The translations under genes were made by a program, and so were the position numbers. 64,000 nucleotides of DNA, taken from positions 6,248,659 to 6,312,658 of the forward strand of contig NC_049980.1 of NCBI RefSeq assembly GCF_000003815.2, given 5' to 3'. Shown here piece after piece: positions 60,401 through 62,666 of the stretch (position 1 is the first letter of the stretch; each line of letters starts with the position of its first letter). This stretch comes from Branchiostoma floridae. Lineage: Eukaryota > Chordata > Leptocardii > Amphioxiformes > Branchiostomatidae. The notes under the pieces were generated by a model. The model worked only from the letters and a program-made list of their open reading frames with translations. It was not told the DNA's origin and made no database searches.

Positions 60401-60904
60401 TAAGACAGCTTGAAATTACCATATAGCATGGAATACAAACAAACAAAACCATAACTCCTTATTAGAATCAGGCTAGGTGGAGGCTAGTACTGTAAATGCA
60501 GAAATGTTTGCGGTGGATTAATGTTCACGGTTTTCGCTGTGACGACTTCACCGTGAACTTAAAACCACCGCAAACATTTTTCTATTATGGTATTAGACTG
60601 CATTCTATGGTGTTACCGCGAAATTAAAACCAATGCAAAAAGTCCTTTTCCCTGCTACCGCAACAATTAAATCCCTGCAAACTTAAATGCTTTTACAGTA
60701 TTCTGACATTTTAATGATATCTGTCATATTTCTTTGACTACAGGTCCAACTGATCTTAGTTTAAAGAAGAGTCCATCCAAGAGCACCTTGAACCCCAATG
60801 AAGTGGCAGCCATCAAGCAGCTGATTGCCGGCTACCGAGAGTCGGCGGCGTTCCTCTACCGTTCCGCGGACGAACTGGAGCAGCTACTCCTGCAGCAGAG
60901 CTAA
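18265..60904 (+). CDS. NOL4L: Nucleolar protein 4-like (NOL4/NOL4L) homologue, eight exons, 5' end missing
   Basis: Eight exons (18265-18465, 45641-45794, 52656-52987, 56171-56356, 57601-57804, 58381-58533, 59454-59589, 60744-60904) splice into 1527 nt, 508 codons plus TAA. All acceptors end in AG, all donors start with GT, and the phases fit (0-0, 0-1, 1-0, 0-0, 0-0, 0-0, 0-1, 1-stop). Landmarks in order: [16 protein letters not shown] block, Ser/Asp-rich linker, PINLS motif, Asp-rich tract, the near-invariant [20 protein letters not shown] block with a basic [16 protein letters not shown] stretch, [18 protein letters not shown] helix, PTDLS motif, and the [19 protein letters not shown]-terminus. 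Vertebrates have two paralogues, NOL4 and NOL4L; the Asp-rich tract and PINLS context look more like NOL4L, but a pre-duplication orthologue is expected. The family is nuclear and its biochemical role is poorly defined. N-terminal exons are not seen in the window. Confidence 0.93.
18522..18580 (+). repeat. GC/GT microsatellite
   Basis: (GC)n passing into (GT)n with small interruptions, 57 nt downstream of the donor of exon 18265-18465. Confidence 0.95.
19209..19273. mobile_element. Half copy of the TTAA-type foldback MITE
   Basis: Only the right arm survives: ACCGGATATATGTTACCCCG followed by CGCGGATAAAGGTGAACTAACGC. No matching left arm is visible upstream. Confidence 0.65.
19330..19661. mobile_element. 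CTAGCCTCC-ended inverted-repeat element
   Basis: Begins CTAGCCTCCACCAGGTCTTC and ends CCGGTGAAGGAGGCTAG. The interior includes GGCCAGAGGAGTCAGTCC and AAACTCCCCTGGCAAATTAT. Related pieces occur at 36387-36450, 42357-42560 and 53463-53550, and a compact palindromic relative at 25088-25345. Non-coding. Confidence 0.55.
20108..20286 (+). repeat. tRNA-derived SINE
   Basis: Head GGATGTCACTGTAGCTCAAC with A-box-like TAGCTCAACTGG and B-box GGTTCAAATCC, then GGGGCAGCACTGGTCTTTCG and AAATGGGGGTCCTGTG, as in 28862-29145. A T19 run interrupts the head. It is not a functional tRNA gene: the cloverleaf is broken. Confidence 0.75.
20727..21086. mobile_element. CAGGGCTCGAAAT-ended MITE (hAT-like)
   Basis: Starts CAGGGCTCGAAATTCAT and ends ATTTCGAGCCCTG. 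GTATA flanks both ends (a 5-bp match; 8 bp is usual for hAT). The interior repeats TTGGGTGCACC on both strands. The termini fit the hAT consensus start CAGGG. 360 bp, non-coding. Confidence 0.75.
23102..23446 (+). repeat. 107-bp direct repeat pair, 237 nt apart
   Basis: GAAAAGTCTAAATATATCTC begins both copies (23102 and 23339); both run through GGGCGG.TAGGGCT.AATCCA to CACGTGGCCC.GCTCAAC. The spacer is unrelated. It looks like a local tandem duplication with a 237-bp unit. Confidence 0.85.
24859..25087. mobile_element. PIF/Harbinger-like MITE, second copy
   Basis: TTAAGGTGGTATCTCACTGC at the left and GTGAGATATCACC at the right. The interior GTTCGAAAGATTGCTCAACG is the reverse complement of the 6723-6972 copy, so it lies in the opposite orientation. 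Confidence 0.75.
25088..25345. mobile_element. Palindromic element with GGCCTCTCTGGGGG arms
   Basis: GGCCTCTCTGGGGGTATTGG with CGTAAGTAGTTGGGA on the left pairs with TCCCAACAACTTACG and AATGCCCCCAGAGAGGCC on the right. Inner arms CGCCGGGAAGGAAAATATGCC and GCTTCCCGGCATATATTCC also pair. It ends GAAGGAGGCTA, linking it to the 19330-19661 family. Confidence 0.65.
26281..26655 (+). pseudogene. C-terminal fragment of a non-LTR retrotransposon ORF2
   Basis: The open frame (26257-26646) contains [20 protein letters not shown] followed by LYKVVENLF, the Ile-Glu-Asp-Glu-x-His-Phe...Cys-x-x-Tyr pattern found after the reverse transcriptase of LINE-type elements. No RT domain remains, so the copy is 5' truncated. 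The 3' end has GCAATAAAACTCTTCATTCATT, a typical tail. Not functional. Confidence 0.65.
27073..27101 (+). repeat. (TA)n microsatellite
   Basis: About 14 uninterrupted TA units. Confidence 0.97.
28862..29145 (+). repeat. tRNA-derived SINE, most complete copy
   Basis: Head GGGATGTCCCTGTAGCTCAA, A-box-like TAGCTCAACTGG, B-box-like GGTTCAAATTA, then GGTAACTGGGAGACCATGG, GGGCTGCACTCGTCTTTTGG, and GTAAAATGGGGGTCCCGC. The distal part has no similarity I can name. It provides the empty-site reference for the MITE insertion at 4411-4611. Confidence 0.8.
30302..30595. mobile_element. MITE with AGGTGG...ACGTGCGTATAT termini
   Basis: Left AAGGTGGGTTAACACGTGCG then TATATATACG; right CGCACGTATGAATCCACCTT preceded by ATAATATA. 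Arms pair over about 30 bp. The AGGTGG ends and TTA on the left resemble the PIF/Harbinger-like MITEs above. 294 bp, non-coding. Confidence 0.72.
31460..32075 (+). repeat. About 240-bp tandem repeat with octamer-like motifs
   Basis: ATTATGCAAATTAG/ATTATGCAAATGAG recurs near 31488, 31724 and 31970, each followed by CATAATT.GTATCTCATTATGT and ATACCAAAAA.CATGA.GATC. The later two units are 246 nt apart. A partial unit lies at 37640-37700. Confidence 0.75.
32196..32628. mobile_element. hAT-like MITE with perfect 8-bp target duplication
   Basis: TAGGGCTGGGTACCGGTAC at the left and GTACCGATACCCAGCCCTA at the right. ATCAGGAT flanks both ends exactly (32188-32195 and 32629-32636). An 8-bp duplication with TAGGG ends fits the hAT superfamily. 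The interior carries repeated CAGGTCC and GGACCTG. It interrupts the GCTAGGGGG repeat, whose two halves rejoin cleanly when it is removed. Confidence 0.9.
33384..33600 (-). pseudogene. Non-LTR retrotransposon fragment (post-RT region)
   Basis: On the minus strand the frame reads [20 protein letters not shown] and then [10 protein letters not shown]. The ILPxxxYGxEIWG pattern is typical of the segment following the reverse transcriptase in many non-LTR elements. After EIWG the likely continuation ([20 protein letters not shown]) is in another frame, so the copy is frameshifted and dead. Confidence 0.6.
33905..34495 (+). repeat. Alternating dimeric GCTAGGGGG repeat array
   Basis: GC(C)GCTAGGGGGCCC recurs near 33910, 34045, 34195 and 34330. 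Two half-unit types alternate: one continues CCAAACT...CACTCC, the other CCATTATCGAACT and later CTCGAGTTATGCTG. The dimer is about 285 bp. Single copies occur at 32090-32720 (interrupted by the hAT-like MITE) and 37780-38100, and the gap at 39403 also falls in this family. Confidence 0.75.
34500..34885 (+). promoter_or_regulatory. Candidate internal CpG-rich promoter and 5' UTR
   Basis: A roughly 380-bp block stands out as CpG-rich in an AT-rich intron. It holds a CRE-like TGCGTCACGTCA at 34539-34550, an NRF-1-like GCGCAGGCGCA at 34573-34583 (one mismatch to the palindromic consensus), a CCAAT box near 34624, and a long CT-rich tract at 34641-34680. No repeat family seen elsewhere in the window covers it. 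It ends at the ATG of the candidate first exon. The exact start site cannot be placed from sequence alone. Confidence 0.45.
34886..34927 (+). CDS. NOL4L: Candidate alternative first coding exon of NOL4L
   Basis: An ATG at 34886 with A at -3 opens 14 codons, [14 protein letters not shown], followed by a consensus donor GAG|GTAAAA at 34928. The exon ends in phase 0, exactly the entry phase of exon 45641-45794, so the junction would read ...[17 protein letters not shown] and yield about 455 aa. It lies directly downstream of a GC-rich, promoter-like block unlike the AT-rich, repeat-filled intron around it. Vertebrate NOL4L has a short form of about 436 aa that starts at an internal first exon (recalled), which makes this arrangement plausible. 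There is no transcript evidence here; the short basic peptide itself is not recognisable. Confidence 0.5.
37780..38100 (+). repeat. GCTAGGGGG repeat, one further dimer
   Basis: GCTGCTAGGGGGCCCAAAAT at about 37793 and GTCGCTAGGAGGCCCATTAT at about 37925, followed by ATCTCGAGTTATCGTG, in the same order as the 33905-34495 array. Confidence 0.7.
39403..39502. other. Assembly gap (100 N)
   Basis: Exactly 100 Ns. The left flank (TATCTACCACTCACAAAC and on to TCCTGCAATACCTTAATG) belongs to the GCTAGGGGG repeat family, which probably caused the break. Confidence 0.99.
41462..41483 (+). repeat. (TA)n microsatellite
   Basis: About 11 TA units. Confidence 0.95.
41702..42098. mobile_element. CCGGCCGGGCCCC-family MITE carrying a nested MITE
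   Basis: Left arm AAATTTCCAAACCGGTGCCC then GGTCGGGCA; right arm CCCGGCCGGGCCCCGGTTTGG after 42068. Between them a complete TACTGTAAATGCAG MITE (41857-42068) is inserted near the right arm. Removing it restores a 185-bp element like the other copies. Confidence 0.85.
41857..42068 (+). mobile_element. TACTGTAAATGCAG foldback MITE, copy a
   Basis: Starts TACTGTAAATGCAGAAACTT and ends CTTAAATGCATTTACAGTA. The internal TCGCGGTGGTTTAATGTTCG pairs with CCACCGCGAACATTT and further CCGCGAAATTAAATCC segments. About 212 bp, non-coding, nested in an older MITE. Other copies: 47619, 57371, 58554 (reversed) and 60488. Confidence 0.9.
42640..43415 (+). repeat. Tandem repeat of about 180-200 bp, four units
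   Basis: The anchor CTAACCTTGTACCAG (CTTC in the third unit) places units at 42761, 42938, 43141 and 43340, spacings of 177, 203 and 199 nt. Each unit has GCGCACACCTCCA, AAATACGCTCAAAA, ACTGCTACATCTTCTTGT, AACGGATTTCAGTGAC and GCGTGAACCGTTGAAGG. The last two junctions are the most similar, suggesting recent expansion at the right. Confidence 0.88.
44487..44700 (+). repeat. Dispersed repeat beginning ACCTCCATGAAAAATGGAGGT
   Basis: Opens with a perfect short hairpin (ACCTCCAT...ATGGAGGT), followed by T/G-rich GTTTGCTTGTTTTGTTG and GGATGGATTGTAATGATATTTGG. I recall similar sequences as dispersed repeats in marine invertebrates; the class is uncertain. Confidence 0.45.
45115..45330 (+). repeat. 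Dispersed repeat (AACCTCCT...GGAGATGG), intact copy
   Basis: AACCTCCTACTGTAGTGGCC through AGAAATGGAGATGGGCACTG, GGAAAGGGAAGAGATGTCAA, GACAGTGAAAACTG and GGTGCTGAAGGGTTTTCAGT, to GGCATGCTACC. The same order occurs at 51383-51487 plus 52021-52125, where a 533-bp element interrupts it. Confidence 0.75.
45371..45585. mobile_element. TTAA-type foldback MITE, copy c
   Basis: CTTCACCTTTATCCGTGGGG at the left and ATTAAAGTTAACTAGCG then TTAA at the right, with CCTATATCCGTTG and CAACGGATATAGG inside. The left terminus is eroded. Its right end is 55 nt upstream of exon 45641-45794. Confidence 0.8.
45641..45794 (+). CDS. NOL4L: NOL4L exon 2: Ser/Asp-rich linker
   Basis: 154 nt, entering in phase 0 and leaving in phase 1. 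The acceptor is CCACCCCCAG (ends 45640) and the donor is GTGAGT at 45795. It encodes [20 protein letters not shown] and then an acidic, Ser/Gln-rich stretch ending KEGKSEN. It aligns loosely with the low-complexity DESSIESDEF region of vertebrate NOL4 and looks intrinsically disordered. Placement rests on position between conserved exons, clean splice sites and exact phase fit with the next exon (the trailing G plus AA makes Glu). A foldback element (45371-45585) ends 55 nt before the acceptor. Its phase-0 start lets it be joined either to exon 1 or to the candidate alternative first exon at 34886-34927. Confidence 0.88.
46905..47325 (+). pseudogene. 5'-truncated non-LTR retrotransposon (CR1/L2-like) 3' end
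   Basis: The open frame 46921-47154 reads [20 protein letters not shown], then [12 protein letters not shown], and ends [18 protein letters not shown]...MTGA. This is the characteristic C-terminus of CR1/L2/Rex-type ORF2 (LPSLxxRRE...HPL...R...SFxPxxIRLxN). A 3' UTR with AATAAAGAGAAAGAAAGG follows. The RT and endonuclease are missing, so it is a dead 5'-truncated copy. Confidence 0.75.
47619..47828 (+). mobile_element. TACTGTAAATGCAG foldback MITE, copy b
   Basis: TACTGTAAATGCAGAAATGT at the left; ACTTAAATGCATTTACAGTA at the right. Many CG positions of other copies are TG or CA here, suggesting age or past methylation. Confidence 0.88.
48132..48709 (+). mobile_element. Internally deleted mariner transposon
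   Basis: Terminal repeats CGAGGGGTGTTCAAGAAGTA and TACTTCTTGAACGCCCCTCG are flanked by TA on both sides (48130-48131, 48710-48711), the mariner target. The 578-bp length is under half of an autonomous mariner (about 1.3 kb). It retains the N-terminal DNA-binding part of the transposase only, so it could move only with a transposase from elsewhere. Confidence 0.92.
48315..48614 (+). pseudogene. Truncated mariner transposase (N-terminal HTH only)
   Basis: From ATG 48315 the frame reads [20 protein letters not shown], then [20 protein letters not shown] and [20 protein letters not shown], followed by [13 protein letters not shown]. This is the mariner paired helix-turn-helix region: [11 protein letters not shown], the WxxxFKxGR signature, and the linker PRPGRPS. 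After DEASV the sequence jumps to a short unrelated tail and stop at 48614. The DDD catalytic domain is absent, so the product has no transposase activity. Confidence 0.88.
48971..49186. mobile_element. TTAA-type foldback MITE, copy d
   Basis: CGCTAGTTCACCTTAATCCG at the left and CGGATAAAGGTGAACTAACG at the right; flanks GTAA and TTAC are each one change from TTAA. The whole 216 bp folds back, with CGGTCAACCACGAGGGTTTC near the middle. Confidence 0.88.
50295..50521. mobile_element. TTAA-type foldback MITE, copy e
   Basis: Left TTAA|CGCTTACTGAGTTCACC and right GGATAAAGGTGATCAAGTAC...TAGCG|TTAG. Both arms carry small insertions relative to the other copies. It contains CCTATATCCGTTG and CAACGAATCTAGG. 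Confidence 0.85.
51383..52125 (+). repeat. Dispersed repeat (AACCTCCT...GGAGATGG), copy split by an insertion
   Basis: 51383-51487 (CTAACCTCCTTATGTAGTGG, AGAAATGGAGATGGTCACTG) and 52021-52125 (AGAGTGAAAACC, GGTGCTGAAGAGCTTTCCG, AACACAGCATGCTAC) join into one copy of the 45115-45330 repeat once 51488-52020 and one target duplication are removed. Confidence 0.8.
51488..52020. mobile_element. 533-bp inverted-repeat DNA element with 8-bp duplication
   Basis: Long terminal repeats of about 80 bp start CACCCTCACACTCAGGGTTG on the left and end CAACCCTGAGTGTGAGGGTG on the right; the arms also share GCGGCAAAGCCTAACGA and GACAACTCAGCCACAGAATTC. GCTGACAC flanks both ends exactly (51480-51487 and 52021-52028). 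The 8-bp duplication suggests hAT, though the CACCC terminus is unusual for it. No open frame of note. Confidence 0.92.
52656..52987 (+). CDS. NOL4L: NOL4L exon 3: disordered region with PINLS motif
   Basis: 332 nt, entering in phase 1 and leaving in phase 0. The acceptor is TTTCCAACAG (ends 52655) and the donor is GTGAGT at 52988. It begins [20 protein letters not shown] and continues with Lys/Ser/Gln-rich sequence to [16 protein letters not shown]; it ends in [14 protein letters not shown]. The EPINLSDK segment corresponds to QPINLCDK of human NOL4L and QPLNLSDS of NOL4 (recalled), and resembles the PxDLS docking motif of the corepressor CtBP. The rest is Ser/Pro/Glu-rich and probably disordered. 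A long GGACG-rich repeat begins about 70 nt after the donor. Confidence 0.9.
52988..56170 (+). other. NOL4L: NOL4L intron 3
   Basis: Dominated by the GGACG-rich inverted-repeat-like domain (53055-55183). It is followed at 55300-55610 by a GC-rich segment carrying the direct repeat GCCGTTGGGGA.CGGG near 55350 and 55565; this shares TATTAATGAGCTTGCC with the interior of the 51488-52020 element. Confidence 0.5.
53055..55183. repeat. GGACG-rich inverted domain, possible large foldback element
   Basis: 53055-53455 and 54985-55183 consist almost wholly of degenerate GGACG/CGTCC words. The outer ends TTCAAGCGTCTCAGACGG and (reverse complement) TTCCAAGCGTCCGAAACTG are similar, in inverted order. A perfect hairpin CCGGACGCCGT...ACGGCGTCCGG lies at 53691-53717. 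The middle (53720-54950) has normal composition and no recognisable protein. The 199-codon minus-strand frame over the left arm is a by-product of this composition. It is unclassified. Confidence 0.5.
56171..56356 (+). CDS. NOL4L: NOL4L exon 4: PEDLS motif and acidic tract
   Basis: 186 nt, 62 codons, phase 0-0. The acceptor is ACCTCTGCAG (ends 56170) and the donor is GTAAGT at 56357. The peptide runs [20 protein letters not shown], then [14 protein letters not shown], then a run of Asp/Asn ([18 protein letters not shown]), ending [10 protein letters not shown]. The acidic tract followed by ERLKAFN is a signature of vertebrate NOL4/NOL4L. PEDLS fits the CtBP-binding consensus PxDLS exactly. 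The acidic run directly precedes the basic block of the next exon. Confidence 0.95.
57042..57296. mobile_element. TTAA-type foldback MITE, copy f (degraded)
   Basis: GTTAGCGCACTTTTATCTGC and CGATAACCTATATCTGC at the left; TAGATTTAAGGTGAACTGGC at the right. The inner arms GGGATATCAAGATGATGGAC and CCATGGACTAGATATCCC still pair. Confidence 0.7.
57371..57582 (+). mobile_element. TACTGTAAATGCAG foldback MITE, copy c
   Basis: TACTGTAAATGCAGAAACTT at the left and CTTAAATGCATTTACAGTA at the right. It ends 18 nt before exon 57601-57804, leaving only TTTCCTGTATGTTTGTAG as unique 3' intron sequence. Confidence 0.9.
57601..57804 (+). CDS. NOL4L: NOL4L exon 5: most conserved block with basic nuclear-localisation-like stretch
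   Basis: 204 nt, 68 codons, phase 0-0. The acceptor AG is at 57599-57600 and the donor is GTAAGG at 57805. The peptide starts [20 protein letters not shown], continues [20 protein letters not shown], then [20 protein letters not shown], and ends KDSNGVET. The first 60 residues are nearly identical to vertebrate NOL4 and NOL4L. The dense Arg/Lys stretch is a plausible nuclear or nucleolar localisation signal. The last eight residues are not in the vertebrate forms I recall and may be lineage-specific or alternatively spliced. A copy of the TACTGTAAATGCAG MITE ends only 18 nt before the exon, so the intron branch point should lie inside the transposon. Confidence 0.97.
58381..58533 (+). CDS. 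NOL4L: NOL4L exon 6: [11 protein letters not shown] helix segment
   Basis: 153 nt, 51 codons, phase 0-0. The acceptor is a strong polypyrimidine tract ending TTTCCCCCAG at 58380; the donor is GTGGGT at 58534, a weaker match than the other introns. The peptide [20 protein letters not shown], followed by [20 protein letters not shown] and [11 protein letters not shown], matches human NOL4[21 protein letters not shown] closely. The KR...KRMK pair could extend the nuclear localisation signal. A reversed MITE copy starts 20 nt after the donor. Confidence 0.96.
58554..58973 (-). mobile_element. TACTGTAAATGCAG foldback MITE, copy d (reversed, interrupted)
   Basis: Starts TACCGTAAATGCATTTAA 20 nt after the donor of exon 58381-58533, is interrupted by a TTAA-type MITE (58572-58774), resumes TTAAGTTTGCGGGGATTTAC and ends ACATTTCTACATTTACAATA. 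It lies in the opposite orientation to the other four copies. Confidence 0.88.
58572..58774. mobile_element. TTAA-type foldback MITE, copy g, with exact TTAA duplication
   Basis: CGCTAGTTCACCTTTATACT at the left and GATAAAGGTGAATTAGCA at the right, flanked by TTAA on both sides (58568-58571, 58775-58778). The target in the host MITE is GCATTTAAGTTCG, which is restored by removing the element and one TTAA. Inner arms GGGATATCAAGTCAACGGAC and GTCCGTTAACTTGATATCCC pair closely. Confidence 0.92.
59454..59589 (+). CDS. NOL4L: NOL4L exon 7: Tyr/Ser/Asn-rich linker
   Basis: 136 nt, entering in phase 0 and leaving in phase 1. The acceptor is ATTCCTTTCAG (ends 59453) and the donor is GTGAGG at 59590. 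It encodes [20 protein letters not shown], then [20 protein letters not shown] and STVTN, with the final G joining the next exon to make Gly. The DEP start and the Tyr/Ser/Gly-rich composition match the corresponding low-complexity region of vertebrate NOL4L. The open frame runs past the donor into a repeat (59604-59815), which is intron, not coding. Confidence 0.92.
59604..59815. repeat. Purine/pyrimidine foldback of AAAAGGAAYG words
   Basis: The left half is purine-rich (GAAAGTGCAAAAAGGAACG, AAAAGGAATGGAAAGGAATG), the right half its complement (TCCTTTTCGCTCCTTTCCG, TTCCTTTTTTCACTTTCGG). The outer ends GAAAGTG and CACTTTC pair. It starts 14 nt after the donor of exon 59454-59589. Confidence 0.85.
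60237..60312 (+). mobile_element. 3' tail of a non-LTR retroelement with (CATT)n
   Basis: GTACCATGTACAAATGTTGT then GCAATAAAGTTCATTCATTC with four to five CATT units. Short tandem tails like this are typical of CR1-like elements. The same family appears on the minus strand at 10048 and 14458. Confidence 0.7.
60488..60700 (+). mobile_element. TACTGTAAATGCAG foldback MITE, copy e
   Basis: TACTGTAAATGCAGAAATGT at the left; ACTTAAATGCTTTTACAGTA at the right. It ends 43 nt before exon 60744-60904 and lies in forward orientation, opposite to copy d on the other side of exon 59454-59589. Confidence 0.9.
60744..60904 (+). CDS. NOL4L: NOL4L exon 8: PTDLS motif and conserved C-terminus with stop
   Basis: 161 nt, entering in phase 1; stop TAA at 60902-60904. 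The acceptor is TTTGACTACAG (ends 60743). The peptide [20 protein letters not shown], then [20 protein letters not shown] and [13 protein letters not shown], matches the vertebrate C-terminus (GPTDLSMK, then [38 protein letters not shown]). PTDLS is an exact PxDLS CtBP-type motif. The terminal 35 residues look like an amphipathic helix. The last copy of the TACTGTAAATGCAG MITE ends 43 nt before the exon. Confidence 0.97.
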
Positions 60905-61947
60905 GGTGGCGTAACGTGCCGGTATTGTTGGGCCGTCCTGTGTGCAATGTGGCAGTGCCTGTCTGGCATTAACAGACGAGGAGTTTGCAGTTGACAATGT
61001 AGGGTGTCCGTTGTGCAATCACTTAGGTCCTGTTTTTACAACAGGGAGAGAGAGATTGAAATTGTTTACGTTGGTGTCTTCACCAAGATAGATACGTGTC
61101 TTGGGCAGGGAGGGAAAAAATGGAAAAGAATGGCTTGAAACCAATTGTATGTACGGCAAATCATGCCCGACATTTACAATTATGGTGCCACCAAATATGG
61201 CCTCTGGACGAGATTGCATTACTCGAACTTGAGAGAACTTGAACTTGAGAAAACATCACCATCAAAGTGACTTTGACTTTGGAATGTCTACCGACGTAGG
61301 GCTTGGATAGCACTTTTTTTCACTGCTATCCCTTGTACAAGCCCTCACGACAAAAAAGGTCTGACGATTGTGCCTCCACAAATTGAGAGAGAAACTTAGT
61401 ATGTAATGTTCTATAATAGAGCATTAGAGTACCTTCAAGGGTATAGGTGTATATGTTGTTGAGACATGTTATATAGGGAGAGAAATACAGAATATGTCTA
61501 TGAGTACTTATTGAGGGAAAACTTTGTGGCACCTCCTTTTTTGAAGAATCTTCACACTTTGATAGCTGCAAATTCCAACCGCATTGTTGGTTTAGTTTGG
61601 TAACCAAGGAATGGGGAAAACTAGATATGAGTCTGTCATAGGCAAAGCAGCAAGAGTTTCTTAGATGGTATATTGTTGATACCTGTATCAGAAGAGAGAT
61701 GTGGTGGTTTGCAGATATGCTTTTGTAGATATGGTCTGAGCTCATAAATTTATTGATATAAAGTATATGAAGCTGCACTTGGCCAAAATGTCTAGTGAAA
61801 ATGGACGGTTTTGTAGATAATCATCCAAAGATTGTGTTCAGCAGATGTGTAATATTCTATTTTACATGAAAAATGCTGCCTCTACATTAATATTGTTGAC
61901 AAATATATATGAGATGTCGTCTCAGATGATTTAAGGACACCTTATCT

Positions 61948-61977
61948 AATATTTATTTGCTTATTTATTTATTTCTT
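61948..61977 (+). promoter_or_regulatory. AU-rich element in the 3' UTR
   Basis: The stretch contains ATTTATTTGC followed by TTATTTATTTATTTC, giving overlapping ATTTA pentamers about 1.05 kb after the stop codon. Such clusters typically recruit mRNA-destabilising proteins. It counts as regulatory only if the 3' UTR extends this far. Confidence 0.45.
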
Positions 61978-62450
61978 GTTGAGTACAAAATGTGAGATAT
62001 ATATTATATATGAGCGTAAAAGGTTAGTTGAGAGTTGAAGTTTATTGTTTGAGTTATTGAAACGTCATTCCATATTTGAGACTCAAAGTCCAAGTATTTG
62101 TGAGTAAAGTTTTGTACAGCAAAATGTTGTATAAGTTGAGTTCAGCATATATTAGATACTAGTTTAAAATGCCATCAGAAAGCAGGTTTTGCCAAATAAG
62201 ACATTCAAGCACTTAGAACATTTGTGACCATTCCTTAAACTTAAAGTTTGTACTTCCAAGCCACGTGCACGTGTGAGCCAGTTAATCTTATCTAATGTCT
62301 TCAAACAATGTCAAAACAAAAAGGATGGACATGGACATTGTCATTTTTCATTAATTTATTACTTAACCCACTTCCAACAATGATATCTTTAATCTAGGAA
62401 TCAAACATGGCATGAAATGTTTGGGATTTCTGTATTAGGAAAAAAGCTAA

Positions 62451-62666
62451 TGCTAGTTCACCTTTATTTGCAGGGTAGCCAATATCCATTGTTTTTAAAA
62501 ACAGTATTTGGGGATATCAAGTCAATGGACAGTGTTTTCAAACAACATTGCGATATTTTAAAAATATTTCAGTTTGAAACCATTGTTTGTCGACTTGATA
62601 TCTCTATAGATACCGTTTTCAAAAACAACGGATATAGGTTACCCCACAGGTAAAGGTGAACAAGCG
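62451..62666. mobile_element. TTAA-type foldback MITE, copy h
   Basis: TGCTAGTTCACCTTTATTTG at the left and CAGGTAAAGGTGAACAAGCG at the right; inner GGGGATATCAAGTCAATGG and GTCGACTTGATATCTC pair. It lies 1.5 kb after the stop codon, in or beyond the 3' UTR. Confidence 0.85.
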
